DNA from: Patagioenas fasciata
Lineage: Eukaryota; Chordata; Aves; Columbiformes; Columbidae
Direction: 5' to 3'
Assembly (NCBI RefSeq): GCF_037038585.1
Contig: NC_092521.1
Location: forward strand, 107,276,105 to 107,340,104
Length of the DNA: 64,000 nucleotides
Below the pieces are notes generated by a model, which was not told where the DNA came from, did no database searches, and saw only the letters and a program-made list of their open reading frames with translations. The translations under genes were made by a program, and so were the position numbers. Below are positions 52,593 through 63,842 of the stretch, one piece after another (the stretch's first letter is position 1; every line of letters starts with the position of its first letter).

Positions 52593-55095
52593 AAAGTCAG
52601 CAGGTGAGCCTCAAGTGCCCACAATTTCAAGGTATTTTAAATATAATGTTCAATAATATACAGACCACAGTCCTTTTCCCCTAAGAGACAACAGAAAATT
52701 TACAATGGATTGTGCTGTAACTGCAAGTGCCTATAAATATCTATATGAATAAATATTTCGTTGCAGTGTTATCAGATCAGTAAGCTGAAACAGTGAGTAC
52801 AGAAGCTCCTATTTCTTCACTAGATGAACTTTGGGCCTGTATTTTGGACTAGTCTGGTAGGCTTAATGACTATTTATGCACATGGATCAAAGGGCCACTC
52901 ATTAGTTCAGATCCAAATGTCCCCAGTTCATCAGGAATTTTGACAATTACTTCAACAGCAGGAACAGGATTTGATTCAGCCCCCTTGTTTTCTGGTCACA
53001 CCTGCATATATACAGGAGATGTACATATCTTTCCAGCATCACTTGTGACGTTTATCCTTCTGAGAAACTACTGTACACAGAAGAAGCAGAATGTTTGTTT
53101 GTATGCTGTGATTTGACTTTCCAGATTCTAAGAACTGACAGAGTTTGTGGCTCAGAGCCAAAACCAAGACATACAACACTCCTGTGAATTGCAGAGATAG
53201 GCTTTGTGTAAAGATAACTATGTTGAAATTTGGAACCAGCGTTTTACAATATTTTTTTAAAAACCTCGATAATTTTCTGACTAACACTCAGGAGATCAAA
53301 TTTTGAAAAACAGAACAACAACAAGCATCAGACAGCATGAGATACTAAGCATGTGTCATCAAATACGTAATATGTATTTCTCTTCTCTTTCTAGGTATGG
53401 TTTCCCAGACTAGAGAATGTGAATATATTAAAAACAAACAAACAAACAAAATACAAACAACTGTTTTTCTGTTGTGTTCCTGGGAAATTCTTCCTTTCAG
53501 TCTGTAGCAGATCTGAGGATCCATTTATGCAGTTTCCACATCCAGTGGCCAAATTTATGCACAAAGCTGTACTTCAGCTAAAGACCCTGACTAATGGCTC
53601 CTAAAAATGACAGAGATTCCTATTATACTTGATGGATTTGGAATCGGATCACTCATAGTGATACTACTGCACTGTGCCAGTCTTCTGACATCAAGAGATA
53701 CTTCATTGTTCTGGAGCCATTCAAATTTTCCTGCAAGTATTAAACTCAACCATACTTTGTTTTTTTTTAATTCCTGTTCTGCTTTGGGAAAAGGCTGAAA
53801 CGCCCAATGACAACATATTTGCAATCAACAAAGCATCTACCAAACAAATCTTGCATGTGAAACGAGCAATTAAGCACCTCTTACCCTTAAGACACTCTCT
53901 TACATTTTAAAGTATCTAGAATAATCCTAATAAGTATAGCAAACCTATTTTTTTTACAGGAAGTTACAATTTTTGGACCATGATTTTGCTCCTTTATAAT
54001 TCTGTGAATGGTGCTGCGCTACTCTTGTCGCATGCCATTGTAAAGAAAATAGGTTTCAGACTGAAAAGCTAACAGGCCTGTTAGGCGCGTATTGTTCAAT
54101 AAGCACTATGAAGTGCTTAAAGCTTCAGAATCTACAAACTGGTATATTTTATTGAAAGTCTGCCCTGCATGTCTGAGGAAACAATATTACTCATGAAGTC
54201 TTCTTAAAAATATAAGTTTGCATTGAAAAAAATAGACTGGTGATTTGGAATTGATATTTCAGATAGTTTAAAAGGGATCTGCTGATCAGAAATTACTTAT
54301 TACTTGCTCTCTGTCAGCATTGTCATGGTGGACATCAAAATGATTTCATTAATAATTCATTTCATTAAGGTACTCAGTTACTTAGGAAACTGAAAGTATG
54401 AACACTTCTGTCTTCCAAGAGATTAAAATCTTAGTTAAAGAAATGCAATAGGTGTGTAAGCTGAAGCAGAGTGGGAGCAGATGGTAATTAATATGAGTAT
54501 TTTTCCTGATTTTATTTGCATACCTGAGTTACTGGTAAAAATTATGTGTATAATAATCGGTTAGTATAAGATTGTAGACTATCACTTCCATAGTCATTAG
54601 CACCCAGACAGCTGAGATCCATAACAGCAGAGATTCATATAGACCTGAAGCCTAGCCAGTGTGATCAACAGAAGAGAGGACCTTAACTCCTGTGATGCTA
54701 AAGAGGCTTAGGGTATCCCATGCTGCCATATGTTGGACTGAGATGCATAATCAGAGATCCAAGATAAAGCAAAACCAAAAAAAAAAAAAGTAGAGTTGCA
54801 AGGAGAGAAGGTAAGACAAATTTTGCCAATTAATAATCAATGGTTCAGTAGCTAGCGAAATACATAGGATGTTAGACATGCCATTCTCAGCTGCAATTGG
54901 TTGAGACGTGTGAATTTAACTTGGGTAATTTAAACAATGGATTTACAACTATCTGTCTTCTTTTGCACACAGACTGCCCCAGAAAACTTCATGCTTTTGG
55001 TAAGGGGAAGCTTCTCAACAGAACTCACAGCATATGCTTTTAGCTTTAACATCAGTCTGTGACAGACAATTTGACAACTTGGTGAGAGAGCAACT
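52593..55095. other. Intergenic DNA, no gene seen
   Basis: Unique AT-rich sequence with a short (AAAC)n tract at 53432-53450 and an A run near 54778-54789. No recognisable genes. Confidence 0.65.
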
Positions 55096-57728
55096 ACAAT
55101 GTATTGAGTACTGTCCAGGCACGGATGAGGAGTGAGTTGAGAGTCTGTGCGTGAGAATTAACGGGCAGGCTGGCAGGGATGATACTGTTGTGGGTGTCTA
55201 TTACAGGCTACCAGATCAGGGTGAGGAAGTTGATGAAGCCTTCTACAGGCAGCTGAGAGCAATCTCACAGTCACAGGCCCTGGTTGTGGTGGGGGATTGT
55301 AACTTCCCTGATGTTTGCTGGAAGGACTGCTCAGCCAACCAGCCACAGTCTAGGAGGTTCCTCCAGTGCATTAATGATAACTTTCTAATGCAAATGGTGG
55401 AGGAGCCGACTAGGAGAGGTGCACTCCTGGATCTCATCCTCACTAACAAGGAGGATCTGGTTGAAGCAGTAAAGATTGAGGGCTGTCTTGGTTGCAGTGA
55501 CTATGAGATGGTGGAGTTCAGGATCTCATGTGGCAGGAACAGAATAGCAAGCAGAATTGCAACCCTCGACTTCAGCAGGGCGAACTTTGGCCTTTTCAAA
55601 CAATTGCGAGGGGAAATCCCATGGGCAAGGCTGCTTGAAGGTAAAAGGGCCCAAGATAGCTGGTTAGTGTTCAGGGACTGCTTCTACCAAGCTCAAGATC
55701 AGAGCATCCTGACATGTAGGAAGTCAAGGAAGGGAGCCAGGAGACCTGTGTGGTTGAACAGGGAACTCCTGGGTAAGCTCAAGTGAAGGAGGAGAGTTTA
55801 CAGATCATGGAAGGAGGGGCTGGCCACTTGGGAAGAATATAAGGCTGTTGTCAGAGGATGTAGGGAGGCAACTAGGAAAGCTAAGGCCTCCTTAGAATTA
55901 AACCTTGCAGAGGGGTCAAAGACAACAGAAAGAGCTTTTTCAAATACATGGCAGACAAAACTAACACCAGAGGCAGTGTAGGCCCACTGATGAACGAGGT
56001 GGGTGCCCTGGTGACAGAAGACAAAGAGAAGGCAGAGTTACTGAGTGCCTTCTTTATCTCTGTCTACTCTGCCGGAGGCTGTCCTGAGGAGCCCCGTACC
56101 CCTGAGGCCTCAGAAAAAGTCAGGATAATGGAGGAGTCAGCCTCAGTTGATGAGGACTGGGTTAGGGAGCAATTAAGCAATCTGGACATCCATAAATTCA
56201 TGGGTCCTGATGGGATGCACCTGCAGGTGCTGAGGGAGCTGGCTGAGGTCATTGCTAGGCCACTCTCCATCATCTTTGCCAAGTCTTGGGAAACGGGAGA
56301 GGTACATGAGGACTGGAGGAAAGCAAATGTCACTCCAGTCTTCAAAAAGGGCAAGAAGGAGGACCCAGGCAACTACAGACTGGTCAGCCTCACCTCCATC
56401 CCTGAGAAAGTGATGGAACAACTTATCCTTGGTGCCATCTCAAGGCATATCAAGGATAAGAGGGTCATTAGGGGCAGTCAACATGGCTTCACCAAGGGCA
56501 AGTTATGCTTGACCAACCTCATCACCTTTTATGAAGACTTAATGAGGTGGATAGATGATGGCAGAGTGGTGGATGTGGTCTACCTTGACTTCAGTACAGC
56601 ATTTGACACAGTCTCCCACAGCATCCTTACAGCTAAACTGAGGGAGTGCAGTCTGGAAGATCAGGTAGTGAGGTGGACAGCGAACTGGCTGAAGGAAAAA
56701 AGCCAGAGAGTTGTGGTCAATGGGGCAGAGTCTAGTTGGAGGCCTGTATCTAGTGGAGTGAGTGCCTCAAGGGTCAGTACTGGGGCCAGTATAATTCAAT
56801 ATATTCATCGATGACTTGGATGAGTGAATAGAGTGCACTGTCAGCAAGTTTGCTGATGACACAAAACTGGGAGGAGTGGTGGACACACCAGAAGGCTGTG
56901 CTGCCATCCAGCGAGACCTGGACAGGCTGGAGAGTTTGGCGGGGAAAAATTTAATGAAATATAACAAGGGCAAATGTAGAGTCTTGCATCTGGGCAGGAA
57001 CAACCCCAGGTACCAGTATAAGCTGGGGAATGACCTATGAGAGAGCATTGTAGGGGAAAGGGACCTGGGGATCCTGATGGACAGCAGGATGACCATGAGC
57101 CAGCACTGTGCCCTTGTGGCCAAGAAGGCAAATGGCATCCTGGGCTGTATTAGAAGGGGGTTGTTTAGTACGAGAGAGGTCCTCCTTCCCCTCTACTCTG
57201 CCCTGGTGAGACCCCATCTGGAATACTGTGTCCAGTTCTGGGCCCCTCAGTTCAAGAAGGACAGGGAACTGCTTGAGAGAGTCCAGCGCAGGGCAACAAA
57301 GATGATTAAGGGAGTGGAACATCTCCCTTATGAGGAAAGGCTGAAGGAGCTGGGTCTCTTTAGTTTGAAGAGGAAACTGAGGGGTGACCTCATTAATGTT
57401 TATAAATATGTAAAGGGTGAGTGTCATGAGGATGGAGCCAAGCCCTTCTTGGTGACAACCAATGGTAAGACAAGGGGTAATGGGTTCAAACTGGAACAGA
57501 AGAGGTTTCACTTAAATTTGAGAATAAACTTCTTCTCAGTGAGGGTAACAGAACACTGGAACAGGTTGCCCAGGGGGCTTGTGGAGTCTCCTTCTCTGGA
57601 GATATTCAAAACCCGCCTGTACACCTTCCTGTGTAACATCATGTTGGTGTTCCTGCTCCGGTGAGGGGATTGGACTAGATGATCTTTTGAGGTCTCTTCC
57701 AATCCCTAACATTCTGTGATTCTGTGAA
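55096..57728 (+). mobile_element. CR1 LINE, longest coding copy, 5'-truncated
   Basis: About 2.6 kb, missing ORF1 and the N-terminal endonuclease. An endonuclease C-terminal frame (55151-55786) has GVYYRLP, the VVVGDCNFPDVCW metal/catalytic block and SDYEMVEF. The last is the place of the family's SDH catalytic triad, so the histidine is tyrosine here (codon 55502-55504). The RT frame (55948-56814) has YLDFSTAFDT, and FADD lies at 56849-56860. A C-terminal frame runs 57077-57664, and the element ends in ATTCTGTGATTCTGTGA. Lesions: a stop at 55784-55786, a 1-base deletion near 55913, a 4-bp GAGT duplication near 56757-56764 and stops at 56792, 56825 and 57038. It is the same subfamily as the copy at 10.9 kb and is not autonomous. 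Confidence 0.96.
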
Positions 57729-60700
57729 CGTGTAGACTGCAAAGTTTTTAAGAGTGTCTTTTCTTTGTGACTTTTTCTGAAGGCCACATGGTAATAAGGC
57801 ATCTAGATTTGCAAGCATTGAAATTACTTCCTTTTTTCTACAATATATGTAATATAGATGATACTTTATAAATATAGTGAGATATTATAATACATAATGT
57901 CAGGAAGGGGTGGAATTGGTGAATAGGATTAGCTCATGTTAAATAAATTTCCTACATATTTTCTTATACTTTTTGCCTTCCAACCCTAATTGTATGTAAA
58001 TCCACCTTAACATGAGATATGTTAATGACCCAGTAATTTACAGAGTGACCTAAAACTTAATATATTCATTCAAAATCAAATACACATAAATTCAGTTCTC
58101 CATGCAATACAGTCTCAGCTGCAATCTCCTTCCAGTAATACAAAATCACTTATATTTCTACTTCAAAACTTTACTGAAATTTTAAGGTAGAATATGATTT
58201 TTTTTAACTTGCAGACAGAAGTTTAAGTGTGTCACTATATCTAGCCCCAGCAGCCTTTACACTTTTGAGGCAGCAGCATTTCTCCTTTTATCTCTTATGA
58301 CACGTGCATTTTGGAACTTGCACAATACCCAGATTGCTGGCTGTGGTTTGAGTGTGAAGAACACCTGGTCCACCAGCAATCTCTTTATCTTCTTATGAAA
58401 AAGTTGTGAGCCCTAGAATTTTTTCTTCATTTCCTCCTCCCTCTAATCCCTCTGTTCTCTAAAGAGAATTCCGTAAGATTTTTATTGCCATGACACAGTA
58501 TATAATATCTAACTAGTATATAAAAGAGATTAAGATCTCTCTGAGTAAGCTTTGTAATACGAGATCTATCAGCTACCTTCCCTTCTGTTTTGCTTAACAA
58601 GATGTCTCAATTAGTAAAGGGAATTTTTTGGTAACTGTTTCTGTAACACCACCAATATATGTCCTTTCATTATGTATGCCTCTGGTAGCAAAGAAAGGGA
58701 CAAACCCTGAAAAGTCTTTGCTAATGTGTAAAATGTCTCAATTCAGTTGGCTTCCCAACAAAGGACATGTTATTTCTCCTTTGGTTTCCTAATTTTATCT
58801 GCTTCTAAATTCAGTTCTCATTTGTTCTGTCATGCTGAATTCAGATTGTTGTCTTCAGACAAGCAGCACAGTGTGGCATTTGTGAGGAATCCAGCACAGT
58901 TTTCTACTTTATAAGCCTGCATGCTTGACTTAAGAAGGGGAGCCAGAAAACACCCGAGATGTTCATGTCTAGCCCCAAGCCAGGAGCAAGTCTGCAGGAA
59001 ATTTTCATTAAAATATATTTTTACAGACAGCTAACAAATAATGCTGAGATCTTAATCTGTGCCTTTGTGAAAACAGTGATCTAGAAAGTGTATTTAAGTT
59101 TAAAGTACACATATCAACTGACCTAATTGTAAAACTGAGTATTCTTCCTCTGCAAAATAAGAACATATTGAAGAAATCCTACTTTCTGCTGACTTCAGAA
59201 ATTTATTGAACATAAAACTCCAAAGTCTGCAAAAAGAAGAGCAAAGAGATCCAAATTAAAGGATGCTTGGCAAATGTGGATTTAGTCTTGAACCCAAGAT
59301 GAGATACATATCTCTAGATTTCTGTGAAGGGTTTTTTTGGTCTAAAAAAGGAAAAGAGTTGCAAAATTACACAGGTATTAAAATGGCATTATATGAGGAA
59401 GCTCACATTCCTGAGAGTTAAATATTAGGCAGTATAACCATATGCAGTACAAAAGTAGTACACTAAAAAGTCTGGATTGCTCCAAAATGTAACGTGACCA
59501 TGTAGTGGAAAGTAGAGCTACCTCAACACTAGTTTCCATGTCTTGTCCCTGTAGCAAACACAGCCACCAATGAACACAAAAGGTATGAGTTTGGCTAATG
59601 CACCAAAGAAGAGAGAGAGCACTGGTTATGAAAGAGGCGGGAGGATAAAGTGGAAGGGGAAAAAAAGTACATCCTATTTGTTCTTCCACAAAATTACACT
59701 TCCATTCTCTAGAGTAACGGGAGGAGGATGTGAGACTCTCTGAAGCACAGCACTTTTCAGTTGTTCCTCTTCTGCTCTCCATCATCTAGAACTGAATGTA
59801 GAGGTTCAGTATGACCCTACATGACTTTCATCTCTCCCTCTACTCCCAATAAAGCTGAATAAGCAGGAAAAAAATTGCAAACCGTCTGGAATAAACAGTA
59901 AATGTGAATGTGGAAGTTCACATTTGGTACAGTTTTATAAACATTGTATTTTGCATATTTAGCCCTTGACCTTGTCCACATAGAAGAGTTCCATTGATAT
60001 TACTACAGTTTGGTCTGTAAGCATAATGCAGCTGTTAGCTATAGATGTGGCGGGGGTTAATATTTTTCTTTAAAAATTTCTTACCTGGCTTTCCACATAC
60101 ATTGGTATCCATCTTCTGATTGCCAAGCAGGGTTTTGAACCAAATTCTTTCATTCATATAAACGCATTGTAATGCAGTGTCCATTGGTTAAGACAGTACA
60201 AATAGCTAATTGTTTAGCAAAAGCTGTTAGGTCAACCTGATCTTTGACACATCATTGGCTTTGTACTCATTTATTGCAAAGGTGATATAGCCACATCTTT
60301 GGTAGTGTTAATTTTCCATTTGGGCTGCTTTTTGTTCAAAGTACCTTGATTTAAAAATATATACCAAGTTCACCAATTGTGTATTTAAAACAAATTTAAA
60401 AAAGTGGACCACTTTTATTTCATGATGTTGCAAATATCAGACTTCAAAATGATGCACAACTAAGTTTGTGGAATGTTATAAAAGAATGAAGAGAAGGAAA
60501 AAGAAGTCTTTCTGATGGTGGGAATAAAATTTCAGCTTGATGAAAACATACATGCTACAGTTTGAAATACAAGTCACACTGGTATTAGTATGTAAGAGGC
60601 ATATAACTGTAGTGAAGGAAAAGGTTGCTCTCTTTCATTCCTTCTGTCCCCTAATTCCCTTTGTCCCATTTTATTTATCTTCTCTCAGCATTTCCCCTGC

Positions 60701-62029
60701 TTTATTTTTGCAGTTTTGAAAGCAGCATGCTGTAAAAGCTCACCCCAATCAAAAAGATACCTATATAGATATACAGTGTACAGTGCTACCCCACCATGTT
60801 ACTGCTAGAGCAGAAAGGAAGGCCTCTGTCTGGTAGACCTAATCTGCGTTCTCCTGATACATACTGCCAGACAATTCCAAAGATTTTCAGACTTCATCAC
60901 CTATAAAGTTATTAAAACCAAAGTAAAATAAAAAGGTAACAGCAAGCTTTCCTACAACAGTCTCAAAACAACAACCCCACAATCCTGAAACCAAACATGC
61001 AGTATATTGTGCATGTCAATTCCTCCTTTGTAGACGGGCTCTCACAGATTTATTGAATCTCTAATTCAATCCTTGACAACCTGCGACCTCTTTTGGTCAA
61101 TTAACAAAATGAGCAAGAGGACAAAAGAAGGCTGAAAAGCCTTGGTACGGTCACCCATCAGAGCATTAAGGACGGGTAATCTCTCTTCCATCACATCTTT
61201 TATTTTTCTGAGGAAAAGTCTCTATATACTCTTACACCATATTTCTCATACATCAAATCAGATATTTTTATTCTGCTATGTATGGTGCCCCTTTCAAGAT
61301 GATATCTGAAGCATATAATTACTAAATAAAGAACAGAGAAAACAAACTGAATAATTTATTCGAATTATCTAAAAAGATCAGATTTGTAAAAAGTGCAGTT
61401 TTCAAGATTCACAGTATCATGGTCAGTACCTTGAGCACTAATGTATATATTCCAGTCTTCTAATTGCATTTAGACACATGAACAGCTGATGAACTATGGG
61501 AAGGTGAGCTTCAGTTTCAATGATGAAGGAGTTGAAAACAGAGCAGTTGTTCATTCCTATGGCAGAATATATTTGTATAAGCCAGTATCTGCAAGCATTC
61601 TTGGTTTTATTTTGCACAAGGAGCAGGGTCCTATGAACAAAACACCATATACATGTCTACATATACCTCTCACCATTCCTTTCTGGATGAGCTCGTAGCA
61701 GAGCTTCAAAAGTGATCGTCACATATTTTGGCATTGCTAATTCAGATTTTCTCAATCAAAGTTAAGCCAAGTTAACAGGGGGAATGAAGTAAGCCAAGCA
61801 GAACGGGGGCAGAATTTGCAGTGGCAGAATACAAACACATGCATTGTGCAAAATCAACATAAGGTTTCGCTGTTGGGTTTTGTTTGTTTTTCTTTTTTCC
61901 TCCCTAGATTTGTGAGGATATTGCAATGGAAACCGTTCTTACGGAGGGAGGGAAAAGTTTTAAGAGTTCAGAAAACACTATAAAAAAGATAAAGATAGTT
62001 GTGGGAGGCACATCCACGAGGCTGGGGCA
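57729..62029. other. Proximal upstream DNA of IGFBP3, no gene seen
   Basis: About 4.3 kb of AT-rich, repeat-poor sequence between the CR1 and the GC-rich promoter. No reading frame has a recognisable domain. This is the natural place for proximal enhancers of IGFBP3, but I cannot point to a specific site with confidence. Confidence 0.6.
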
Positions 62030-62454
62030 CCACATGGACCGAGTCCTGTGCCAGACAGCAACATCTGGGGGGGGCGGGAAGAGCGAGAGAGAGCGATAGC
62101 TGGCGCGAGCGTGTGCGTGTGCCCATACACATTTCCCCCATCTTCCTAGGAAATGCAGCTGTCATGTGAGTTGTAAGCTGGTCCCAAGGCATGCCCTCAA
62201 CCTGCCTGGGTGCGTGTGTGTGCCTGTGTAAGCAAAGGCAACGCCTCCTCAATGGTCGGGGCTTTCAGTCAGACCTAAGGCAGACAGGATTGTAGACGGG
62301 AATCCAAAAAAGGACACTCTCCGCGAGCTTTGCCCGTGTCTCCGCTCCCGGTGCCAAGGCAACACACACACCCCCACACACTTTTTCTTGAAACAAAAGG
62401 CAGCTCTCACAGAGCCGTACCCCTTACAGCTGATTTCTAAGAGGTGCCCGTAAA

Positions 62455-62490
62455 CCCTCGGCACCGCCGCGCCCCTCGGCACCGCCGCGC
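62455..62490. repeat. Perfect 18-bp tandem duplication in the promoter
   Basis: The unit CCCTCGGCACCGCCGCGC occurs twice in direct tandem (62455-62472 and 62473-62490), followed by a further GC-rich run. It lies about 130 bp upstream of the TATA box. Confidence 0.95.
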
Positions 62491-62617
62491 CCCCGGCCCC
62501 CCGCACCGCCCGCCCAGCCCTCCGTGACCGAAACCTGGATTTGGCGAGGGCCGGCGCTCCCCGCCGCTCCGCGCCTCTCGTTATTCATGGCGCGGGGCGG
62601 GCCGGCAGCCGCGGCGC

Positions 62618-62624
62618 TATATAG
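62618..62624 (+). promoter_or_regulatory. IGFBP3: TATA box
   Basis: TATATAG within GCGCTATATAGGGCGGGG, flanked by GC boxes. If used, the start of transcription would be expected near 62645-62655, giving an unspliced leader of about 670 bases before the IGFBP3 start codon at 63323. Confidence 0.7.
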
Positions 62625-62652
62625 GGCGGGGCCGGGCGGTACTGGGGGACAG

Positions 62653-62706
62653 ATGGGTGCAGAGTGGCGGGTAATGGGGGTGGATAGCAGACAGCAACGA
62701 GAATAA
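62653..62706 (+). other. Upstream ORF 1 in the IGFBP3 leader (17 codons)
   Basis: ATG at 62653, with a second in-frame ATG at 62674, reads MGAEWRVMGVDSRQQRE and stops at TAA 62704-62706. The first ATG sits very close to the predicted start of transcription, so it may be excluded or too near the cap; the second would still be in the transcript. Translation is not demonstrated. Confidence 0.4.
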
Positions 62707-63028
62707 AACGAAGGGAATATTGCTTTCTTAATTTATTTTTTTCCTTTCTCTATTTTTTCCTATTCACCTGCACTCTTTCTCTGTCTTTGCTGAAGCCTTT
62801 TTGGACCAAGTTTTCTTCAGATCGTCTGGGCTTGACTTGTTTTTGTGTTGTTGGTTTGTGGGGTTTTTTTGTTTCCTTTTACAAGGCTTTTTTTTTTCTT
62901 TCCCCTGAGTGGTGCGTGTGGTCAAAAAAAGTTAGCGTCCAGCCAACTGATAGAGGCGCTCTGCAGGGAGGAGCGGAGAAAAAGACGGAAAAAGTTGTCT
63001 TTGTTGCTAGCGGGCTCTTACTACCTTT

Positions 63029-63052
63029 ATGGGATTAAGGGTAGGCGGCTGA
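63029..63052 (+). other. Upstream ORF 2 in the IGFBP3 leader (7 codons)
   Basis: ATG at 63029 followed by GGATTAAGGGTAGGCGGC and TGA. The context (TTT before, G after) is moderate. Together with the 17-codon frame it makes up all the AUGs that I see between the TATA region and the IGFBP3 start codon. Confidence 0.4.
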
Positions 63053-63322
63053 AGAGAGGGTCGACGTGCGTGTGCCGGCAACGCAGCTCTCCTGCCTGCC
63101 TGCGCTTGCAGGGCTACGAGTGACTGGTGGCTCCTCTCCCCGCAGCCCCATCAGAGGCGGCGCGGACTGTGCGCGGGCTCCGCTGCCCTCCGCTCGCGAC
63201 GGCCGCGCTCCTGCGGGCGAGCGGCGGTGTGTGCGTGCCCGCGCGGGGCTCTGCCCGTCCCGCTCCCCGGCCGGGGGTGCGCGGGGGCGCCTCCCGGCGG
63301 CCCCCCCGCTCTGCTGGTTGCC

Positions 63323-63707
63323 ATGGTGCCGCGGCCCGGCGTGCTGTGGGCAGTGGCGGCGGCGACGCTGGCGCTGCTGGTCCGGCGGGCGGCGGCGGCG
63401 CTGGCGGGGCCGGTGGTCCGCTGCGAGCCCTGCGACGCGCGGGCGCTGCAGCAATGCAAGCCCCTGCAGCCCGACTGCGCCGAGCGGGTGCGGGAGCCGG
63501 GCTGTGGCTGCTGTCTCACCTGCGCCCTGCGCCCGGGACAGCCCTGCGGCATTTACACCGAGCGCTGCGGCGCCGGCCTCAGCTGCCAGCCGCGGCGGGA
63601 GGAGACTCGGCCACTACAGGCGCTGCTGGAGGGCCGCGGGCTCTGCACCAACATCACGGCGGGCAGCAAGCTGCGGGCCTTCCTCCTGCCGGGACCGCAC
63701 GCTGCAG
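63323..63707 (+). CDS. IGFBP3: IGF-binding protein 3, exon 1 coding part (partial gene)
   Basis: Encodes 128 complete residues plus the first base of codon 129. The product is a secreted carrier that binds IGF1 and IGF2 in extracellular fluid. Residues 1-28 are a signal peptide with a hydrophobic core (LWAVAAATLALLV). The mature N-terminal domain has exactly twelve cysteines (34, 37, 45, 52, 61, 63, 64, 67, 75, 82, 88, 108) and the family motif GCGCCLTC at 60-67. Hydrophobic residues that contact IGF in the family are present: Ile77, Tyr78, Leu98, Leu101, Leu102. An N-glycosylation site NIT is at 110-112. The stretch GPVVRCEPCDARAL, with LVREPG-like and GLCTN-like blocks, marks IGFBP3 rather than IGFBP5. 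The start codon has a strong context (GTTGCCATGG). The exon ends in CAG|GTAAGG, splitting codon 129 after base one. Later exons with the thyroglobulin domain lie beyond the window. Confidence 0.96.
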
Positions 63708-63804
63708 GTAAGGGGGCTGCGTGTCGGGGTGGGAGGCAAAGAAGCATGACGAGATCGCAAGCATTTGTGCTTCTTTCTTTTCTTTCTTGCTCGCTGCTTC
63801 CTTG

Positions 63805-63842
<38 letters not shown>

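Larger units (their letters stand above)
62030..63720 (+). promoter_or_regulatory. IGFBP3: IGFBP3 promoter and CpG island, split into two GC-rich blocks
   Basis: CpG content rises from about 62030 (GGGGCGGGAAGAGCG, GGCGCGAGCG), peaks at 62430-62640 and again at 62930-63720. The two peaks are separated by a T-rich, CpG-poor leader (about 62710-62920). GC boxes of the Sp1 type are at 62594-62599 and 62625-62630 (GGGCGG), on both sides of the TATA box. A perfect 18-bp tandem duplication is at 62455-62490. In mammals the IGFBP3 promoter is likewise a TATA-containing CpG island with GC boxes. Confidence 0.85.

Noticed and set aside
63227-63322. In-frame N-terminal extension of IGFBP3
   Set aside because: The frame is open upstream for about 96 bases but has no AUG. 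The AUG at 63323 has a strong context and is followed at once by a proper signal peptide.
63035-63749. Long alternative frames overlapping IGFBP3 exon 1 on both strands (up to 227 codons)
   Set aside because: They are shadows of a GC-rich coding exon. Only the frame starting at 63323 has a signal peptide, the 12-cysteine pattern and a consensus donor at its end.
63708-63841. Extension of the IGFBP3 frame past 63707
   Set aside because: This is read-through into intron 1. The CAG|GTAAGG donor and the low-complexity poly-Phe tail show it is not exon.
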